Shown one piece after another: positions 7,302 through 11,353 of a stretch of DNA of 11,353 bases. How positions within the stretch are numbered: the stretch's first letter is position 1; each line of letters starts with the position of its first letter. The notes under the pieces are model-generated. The model saw nothing but the letters and a program-made list of their open reading frames with translations. It was not told the origin of the DNA and did no database searches. Made by a program: the position numbers and the translations under genes. The stretch comes from Planctomycetia bacterium (lineage in GTDB: Bacteria; Planctomycetota; Planctomycetia; Pirellulales; UBA1268), in assembly GCA_009926295.1 (NCBI GenBank), contig RFPF01000081.1:1-11353 (forward strand), read 5' to 3'.

Positions 7302-8555
7302 GTGCGCGTCGTTCACGTGCTGTCCAACGACTGTCCGGGCGGCCTCAACCATGCAGCGATCCGCCTGCACGAGGAACTGCTGCGGCAGGGCGCCTCGTCG
7401 TGGGTCTGCGTGCAGGGGCCATGCATGCATCCCGGCCTGGCAGAACGCCGTCCACCCTCGATGGTCAGCCACCACGGTGGTCGCACGAACATCCGCCCAC
7501 GGCTCGACTCCGTCCCCGCGTGGCTCCTTTCCGGCAAGCCTTATCTCTCCCTCTCCTGGCTCCCCACCACACTCCATCGGACCGTGGCGGCGCTCGAGCC
7601 CGACGTGATCCACATCCACCAGCCGCACGGAGCGACCGTGTCGGTCCCGCAGCTCGGGCGATTCCGGCGGCCGATCGTCGCGACGCTGCACGACATGTGG
7701 TTGTTCACCGGCGGGTGCACGTTCGACGGAGGCTGCGGCCGCTGGTCCCGAGCCTGCGGCCGTTGCCCGAAGGTGCAGTTTCCGCACGCCTGGGACGCGA
7801 GCCGCCTCGGCCATCGGCTCAAGCGCCGGGCCTACGCGAGCACGGCACTCGCATTCGTCGCACCCAGCCGCTGGATACACGACGCCGCCCGCGCCAGCTC
7901 CCTGTTGCGCGACGCGCCGATCGAGCACATCCCCTATGGCATCGATCTGGAGGCGTTTTCTCCCCGCGAGGCGGCCGAGTCGCGGCACGCCCTCGGACTT
8001 CCCGACGACGCCATCCTCGTCGGCTTCGTCGCCCACGACGTGGACGACCCTCGGAAGGGCATGGATCTGACCGCGCGGACGATCGCGATGCTCCGTGAGC
8101 GAGTGCGCGGACAGCGGTTCGTCGCCGTCGGGATCGGCGGGGCGACCCCCGCCCGGGGGTTGTTCGCGGACGACGCCCTCGTGTTCCTCGGCAGGCTGTC
8201 GCCGCAGGAGCTGGCTCGCGCATATCCGGCCTTCGACGCGGTGCTTGTCACGTCGCGGCAGGACAATCTGCCGAACGTCGCGATCGAGGCGCTCGCATGC
8301 GGCACGCCCGTGTTCGGATTCAACGTCGGGGGTCTCGGGGAAATCGTCGCCCGGCCCGAGGAGTGCCTTGCGCCACCCTTCGACGTCGCGGCCCTGGTCG
8401 GCCTGCTGGCTTCCGGGGTCGCCGACGACGCGACACGGCGGCGGTATCGAGACGCCGCCCGTCGGCGGGCATGTGGCTCGTTCGACATCCGATCCATGGC
8501 CGCCCGCCACCTGCGACTGTACGATCGACTTGCGGACGACCCGAAGGCGAACTGA
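7302..8555 (+). CDS. Family 4 (GT-B) glycosyltransferase with a four-cysteine insert
   Basis: The 417-residue product starts at GTG 7302, giving the usual family beginning RVVHVLSNDCPGGLNHAAIR. The open frame reaches further upstream, but there it overlaps the flippase and encodes arginine-rich shadow sequence. The N-terminal half has VIHIHQPHG (102-110) and TLHDMWLFTGGC (128-139). Cys139, Cys145, Cys152 and Cys155 lie close together and could bind a metal. VAPSRW (186-191) and IPYGIDLEAFSP (210-221) lead into the donor-binding half, with DPRKGMDL (249-256), FLGRLSPQELA and QDNLPNVAIEALACGTPV. Here the first Glu of the GT4 EX7E motif is Asp321, and the second is Glu329. The enzyme probably adds one sugar to the lipid-linked repeat unit from a nucleotide sugar at the cytoplasmic membrane face. 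Donor and linkage cannot be told. Its stop overlaps the next start by one base. Confidence 0.87.
   Translation: MRVVHVLSNDCPGGLNHAAIRLHEELLRQGASSWVCVQGPCMHPGLAERRPPSMVSHHGGRTNIRPRLDSVPAWLLSGKPYLSLSWLPTTLHRTVAALEPDVIHIHQPHGATVSVPQLGRFRRPIVATLHDMWLFTGGCTFDGGCGRWSRACGRCPKVQFPHAWDASRLGHRLKRRAYASTALAFVAPSRWIHDAARASSLLRDAPIEHIPYGIDLEAFSPREAAESRHALGLPDDAILVGFVAHDVDDPRKGMDLTARTIAMLRERVRGQRFVAVGIGGATPARGLFADDALVFLGRLSPQELARAYPAFDAVLVTSRQDNLPNVAIEALACGTPVFGFNVGGLGEIVARPEECLAPPFDVAALVGLLASGVADDATRRRYRDAARRRACGSFDIRSMAARHLRLYDRLADDPKAN
8543..8547 (+). promoter_or_regulatory. Shine-Dalgarno site for the ligase/polymerase gene
   Basis: GAAGG ends 7 nt before ATG 8555 and lies within the end of the glycosyltransferase gene. 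It supports the start at 8555 (TGATG overlap) over earlier in-frame codons back to 8297, which would give an arginine-rich extension. Confidence 0.5.
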
Positions 8556-9979
8556 TGCCAGCAACCATCCTCGATCCGGCTTCCACGACCCCGCCGGTGG
8601 CGTTGCATCCGTCACGCCAGCAGCCGCCGGGCGCGGGGCCTTCGCGCATCCGCTCGCGATGGTGTTTTCTGCTCGGGCTGGGCGGAATGACGTTCGTGAA
8701 GTTGATCGGCTACCTCGCCTTCACGGAGGTCTATCTCCTCCTCACGGCACCCTGGCGCTTCGGACGGTTTCTGCCGCTGATCACGAAGGGGACGGCCGGC
8801 GTTTTCTCGCTCCTGTGGCTGGGCTGGATGCTGGCGGCGATCACCAGCGATCTCACCAATCACGTGCTGCTCGAACTGCTCGCCCGCGGCGTATCCCGGG
8901 CCGTGCTCACGGGGGTGGTGACACTGTCGATCTTCATCGTGTGCTATCCCTCCATCAAGCGGCTGGAATGGCTCCTCCTCGGCCTGCCCGTGTCGATGGT
9001 CGTGAGCCTCTTCTATTTCAGGCCAGGCCAGGCAGACACATTCGGTGCGACGTTCGACGACATCCTCAAGTTCGACACGTCGCTCAACTACATCCTCACC
9101 GCGGCGGTCATCGCCGCGTCCGCGTGGCTGTATGAGCGACTTCCACTGGCCGTCATCGCGGGGCTTTTCGCATGCAGCCCGCTCTACATCGCACTGGGAT
9201 CTCGCAGCATGGGCGGGGTTTTCTTCCTCGCGGCCGTGACCACGCTCGCCTTCAGGCTCGTGCAGACCCGCGGCAGGGTTCGCACGAAAGTCGGGTTCGC
9301 CCGCCTGTGCGTCATCGCGGCCGTGGCTGCCGTCGGGCTGACGGGCTTGAAATATGGCTATGAGTACGCGGCCGAGAACCGCCTGCTCTCGGAGAAACAC
9401 CTGCGGAAATACGACGAGGAAAAACAGGCGAAGGGTGGCGTGTTCGTCGGGTCGCGCGGGGTGTTCATCCTCACTGGGATCATCGCCTGGATGGACAAGC
9501 CCCTGCTCGGCCACGGCTCGTGGCCGGAGGACACCGCCGGGTACTACGCCCAGGCCTCCGAGATCGTGGAACGTCGCGGCGTGGAGGCCCGCGTTCATAA
9601 AATCGGCGGCAAGACCATCCGCCGACTGTTGCCCGTGCACTCCCAGATGTTCGGCGCGCTCGTGGAGCACGGCGTGCTCGCCTTCGCCTTCTTCGCCTTC
9701 ATGGCCTGGCTCATCCTGTGGTCGATCACGTTCGTCCCCGCGCTCCTGCCGCGATACACGGCCCTGTTTGCGGTGCTGTACTGGGTGAACCTTTGGAACC
9801 TCGTCGCGTCGCCACAGGGGCATCGGGTTCCGATGGCCGCGGGCTGGGCATTCTTCCTGCTCGCATACGCCTACCGTGCCGAGCGCAAGCGGGAATCACT
9901 GGGAACGATTCGACGGCGCAGCATCGCGATGCTCTCCGATCACGAAGCGGCCGCGCCGGCGGTGCGGGAGGCGGCCTGA
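8555..9979 (+). CDS. O-antigen ligase / Wzy polymerase-like membrane protein
   Basis: The 474-residue protein has a proline-rich, probably cytoplasmic N-terminus (about 1-34) and ten to eleven likely membrane segments. Between roughly residues 268 and 372 lies a large polar loop. It has the features of O-antigen ligase/polymerase loops: GSRGVFILTGIIAW (299-312), KPLLGHGSWPED (315-326) and VHSQMFGALVEHGVLAF (361-377). His362 and Arg301 are candidate functional residues by analogy with WaaL/Wzy. An earlier GSRSMGG (215-221) supplies another arginine. Such enzymes polymerise undecaprenyl-linked repeat units or join glycan to an acceptor on the outer face of the inner membrane. The sequence alone does not say whether this one is a polymerase or a ligase. 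It is translationally linked to the glycosyltransferase before it and ends 14 bp before the next start. Confidence 0.78.
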   Translation: MPATILDPASTTPPVALHPSRQQPPGAGPSRIRSRWCFLLGLGGMTFVKLIGYLAFTEVYLLLTAPWRFGRFLPLITKGTAGVFSLLWLGWMLAAITSDLTNHVLLELLARGVSRAVLTGVVTLSIFIVCYPSIKRLEWLLLGLPVSMVVSLFYFRPGQADTFGATFDDILKFDTSLNYILTAAVIAASAWLYERLPLAVIAGLFACSPLYIALGSRSMGGVFFLAAVTTLAFRLVQTRGRVRTKVGFARLCVIAAVAAVGLTGLKYGYEYAAENRLLSEKHLRKYDEEKQAKGGVFVGSRGVFILTGIIAWMDKPLLGHGSWPEDTAGYYAQASEIVERRGVEARVHKIGGKTIRRLLPVHSQMFGALVEHGVLAFAFFAFMAWLILWSITFVPALLPRYTALFAVLYWVNLWNLVASPQGHRVPMAAGWAFFLLAYAYRAERKRESLGTIRRRSIAMLSDHEAAAPAVREAA

Positions 9980-9986
9980 GGCCGCC
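9970..9986 (+). promoter_or_regulatory. GC-only hairpin around the stop codon of the ligase/polymerase gene
   Basis: GGCGGCC (9970-9976) and GGCCGCC (9980-9986) are perfect reverse complements, and the 3-nt loop is the TGA stop itself. No T-run follows, so it does not look like an intrinsic terminator. It could slow ribosomes or protect mRNA between two operon genes, or be chance in GC-rich DNA. Confidence 0.3.
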
Positions 9987-9993
9987 CGCTGGG

Positions 9994-11097
9994 ATGAGGA
10001 TCTGCTTCGTGACCGCGCACGTAGCCACACGGCATCACACGATGATGCGGGCCATCGGCATGGCACCGGTGCTGGCCGCCCGGGGGCATGCGGTCACCGT
10101 GATCGCTGAAGACCACCCCGACAACAGGCAGTTGCTCGATCCACTCGCGGGGGTGAGGTGCGAATACGTCGCCCGAGGTTCGATCTGGGTCGACATCCGT
10201 GCCAAGGCCGACCTGGTCAATGCCGGTGGCTTCGACGTGGTTCACAGTTGTGGCCTCGATCCACGCACCTTCGTCCCGCGACGGGCGCTGCGGGATGCCT
10301 TCTGGGTCGTGGATCACGTGGAACGGCTCTCCGCCCTGGTGACGATGCCGTGGCACAAGAAATACTTCTGGCGCTGGGCTGAGCGACAGGCCGTCAGCCG
10401 GGCCGATGGCACGATCGCGGCGAGTCGATATCTCGAGTTCCTGTTTCGCACGCGGATGCTGCAGCGTGGTGGAATCCGGCCGTTGCTCTGGCTTCCATAC
10501 GCGGTGCCGCGATCGCTGGTGACGGAGGTCGCCGCCGAACAGGTCGGTCGGCCGGCGAGCGAGGAGAAGACGCTGCTCTTCGCGGGCGGCTTCTACCGTG
10601 CCTACGGCGTGTACGAGATCGTCGCGGCGCTCGCGCGGCTCGGAACGCACGCCCCCCGATGGACCTTCCTGTTTCTCGGCAAGGGGCCTGAACAGCAGGG
10701 GCTCATCGAGGCCGTGCGGGCAGCCGGCCTCGCCGATCGGGTGACCTTCACCGGCTATCTGCCGATGCAGGAGTATGTCCGGACGCTGGCGCATGCCGAC
10801 GTCCTCGTCTCCCCGATGCACGACACGGAGGCCGACTGGGCGCGGTGCCCGAGCAAGCTCTATTTTTACGTGGCGACACGCCGTCCGATCGTCACCGCGG
10901 CCATCGGGGAAAACGCGGAGGTCCTGGGAGATTCCGGGTATTACTACCGCCCGGGCTGCCCGGACAGCCTCGCGTCGGCCCTGGCCCGGGCGATGAAGGC
11001 GAATGTCGCCGACGATCACGGACCGCCGCCCGAGCACCACACGTGGGAGCACCGCTGCGACACCTACGAGCGGTGGCTGCAGGAGTCGATGCGATGA
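9994..11097 (+). CDS. GT4-like (GT-B) glycosyltransferase with an altered EX7E region
   Basis: The 367-residue protein starts at ATG 9994 with the usual opening MRICFVTAHVATRHHTMM; in-frame codons before this overlap the previous gene. The N-terminal domain has LAARGHAVTVIAED (27-40) and FDVVHSCGLDP (80-90), then DGTIAASRYLEFLF (138-151). The C-terminal donor domain begins with TLLFAGGFYRAYGVYEIVAAL, followed by WTFLFLGKGPEQQGLIEAV, RVTFTGYLPMQEY and CPSKLYFYVATRRPIVTAAIG (285-305). In most relatives this last motif reads SKLxEYmA, and the Glu contacts the donor nucleotide; here it is Phe291, with Ala283 eight residues earlier. The protein keeps its overall shape, so it may use a different contact or donor. 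The likely role is one transfer step in the polysaccharide repeat. Its stop overlaps the next gene by 4 bp (ATGA). Confidence 0.82.
   Translation: MRICFVTAHVATRHHTMMRAIGMAPVLAARGHAVTVIAEDHPDNRQLLDPLAGVRCEYVARGSIWVDIRAKADLVNAGGFDVVHSCGLDPRTFVPRRALRDAFWVVDHVERLSALVTMPWHKKYFWRWAERQAVSRADGTIAASRYLEFLFRTRMLQRGGIRPLLWLPYAVPRSLVTEVAAEQVGRPASEEKTLLFAGGFYRAYGVYEIVAALARLGTHAPRWTFLFLGKGPEQQGLIEAVRAAGLADRVTFTGYLPMQEYVRTLAHADVLVSPMHDTEADWARCPSKLYFYVATRRPIVTAAIGENAEVLGDSGYYYRPGCPDSLASALARAMKANVADDHGPPPEHHTWEHRCDTYERWLQESMR
11081..11085 (+). promoter_or_regulatory. Shine-Dalgarno site for the last gene
   Basis: AGGAG ends 8 nt before ATG 11094 and lies inside the end of the preceding glycosyltransferase gene. 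It is the best ribosome-binding site on the plus strand of the window and fixes the start of the partial last gene. Confidence 0.6.
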
Positions 11098-11353
11098 CCG
11101 CGACATCCATCGCCATCTCACCAGGACGACCTCGTGTCACATTCATCTGGCACGGCCTTCCCGCCTACGGCGCGGCCCTCCTGCGGGGAGCACTCGAGGC
11201 GGACGAAGCGGCGATCTGCATCGTCGCCACCCGACCGGAATTTTCCACCGACCCGATCGATCGGCTGCTCCCCGACGTGGTCCACTGGCACGAAGCGAGC
11301 GCCAGGATCTCCTGGGCCGACGTGCCGGGCGGCCTTCCCGATCTGGCGGTCGT
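11094..11353 (+). CDS. N-terminal part of a probable glycosyltransferase (cut by the right edge)
   Basis: The frame opens with ATG 11094, overlapping the previous stop as ATGA, has a strong AGGAG upstream, and stays open for 86 codons to the edge. The visible start (MTATSIAISPGRPRVTFIWH) leads into a hydrophobic strand, VTFIWHGLPAYGAALLRGAL, and then ICIVATRPEF and VVHWHEA. This looks like the first beta-alpha units of a Rossmann-type GT-B domain, although the usual glycine-rich loop is replaced by GLPAYGA. Position in the operon favours a glycosyltransferase. Too little is present to exclude another Rossmann-fold enzyme. Confidence 0.5.
   Translation, partial: MTATSIAISPGRPRVTFIWHGLPAYGAALLRGALEADEAAICIVATRPEFSTDPIDRLLPDVVHWHEASARISWADVPGGLPDLAV

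Noticed and set aside
6369..8615. Long minus-strand open frame (748 residues) opposite the flippase and first glycosyltransferase
   Set aside because: It lies antisense to two genes with clear family motifs and its translation shows no domain. Long antisense frames are expected at this GC content.

Overview
The window looks like a piece of a high-GC planctomycete chromosome. Hand-counted 60-base lines in three of the genes gave about 70-73% GC in two and 55-60% in the third. Two secreted proteins point to the phylum. One is a protease-like domain joined to autotransporter-type beta-strand repeats. The other is a helical-repeat plus LamG protein whose central motif (around GLPLLARGSD) I recall as common in Planctomycetota. 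This placement is inferred from remembered family features, not from a search.

Layout. Positions 1-1388 hold one minus-strand gene, cut by the left edge. It is read from a GTG start and encodes a signal peptide, a trypsin/chymotrypsin-like domain with an intact His-Asp-Ser triad, and then beta-strand repeats. A 208-bp divergent intergenic region (1389-1596) contains a plausible sigma70-type promoter for that gene and two short inverted repeats. From 1597 to the right edge every gene lies on the plus strand, with gaps of 0-90 bp or 1-4 bp overlaps, which suggests one transcription unit. The order is: NeuD/PglD-type acyltransferase (1597-2358), secreted helical/LamG protein (2364-4115), FkbM methyltransferase (4116-4934), class I SAM methyltransferase (5025-5858), Wzx-like flippase (about 5869-7290), GT4 glycosyltransferase (7302-8555), O-antigen ligase/polymerase-like membrane protein (8555-9979), second GT4-like glycosyltransferase (9994-11097), and the start of another gene, probably a glycosyltransferase (11094 to the edge).

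How they fit together. The plus-strand genes read as part of a cell-surface or extracellular polysaccharide locus. Glycosyltransferases would build a lipid-linked repeat unit. The acyltransferase and two methyltransferases would decorate its sugars. The flippase would move it across the inner membrane, and the ligase/polymerase-like protein would polymerise or attach it. The LamG protein is the odd member: exported, not obviously a biosynthetic enzyme, possibly a glycan-binding partner. The initiating phosphoglycosyltransferase, sugar-nucleotide genes and chain-length regulator are not in the window and may lie to the right.

I see no tRNA, rRNA, CRISPR array, insertion sequence or convincing intrinsic terminator. 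No stretch over 300 bp lacks a gene.
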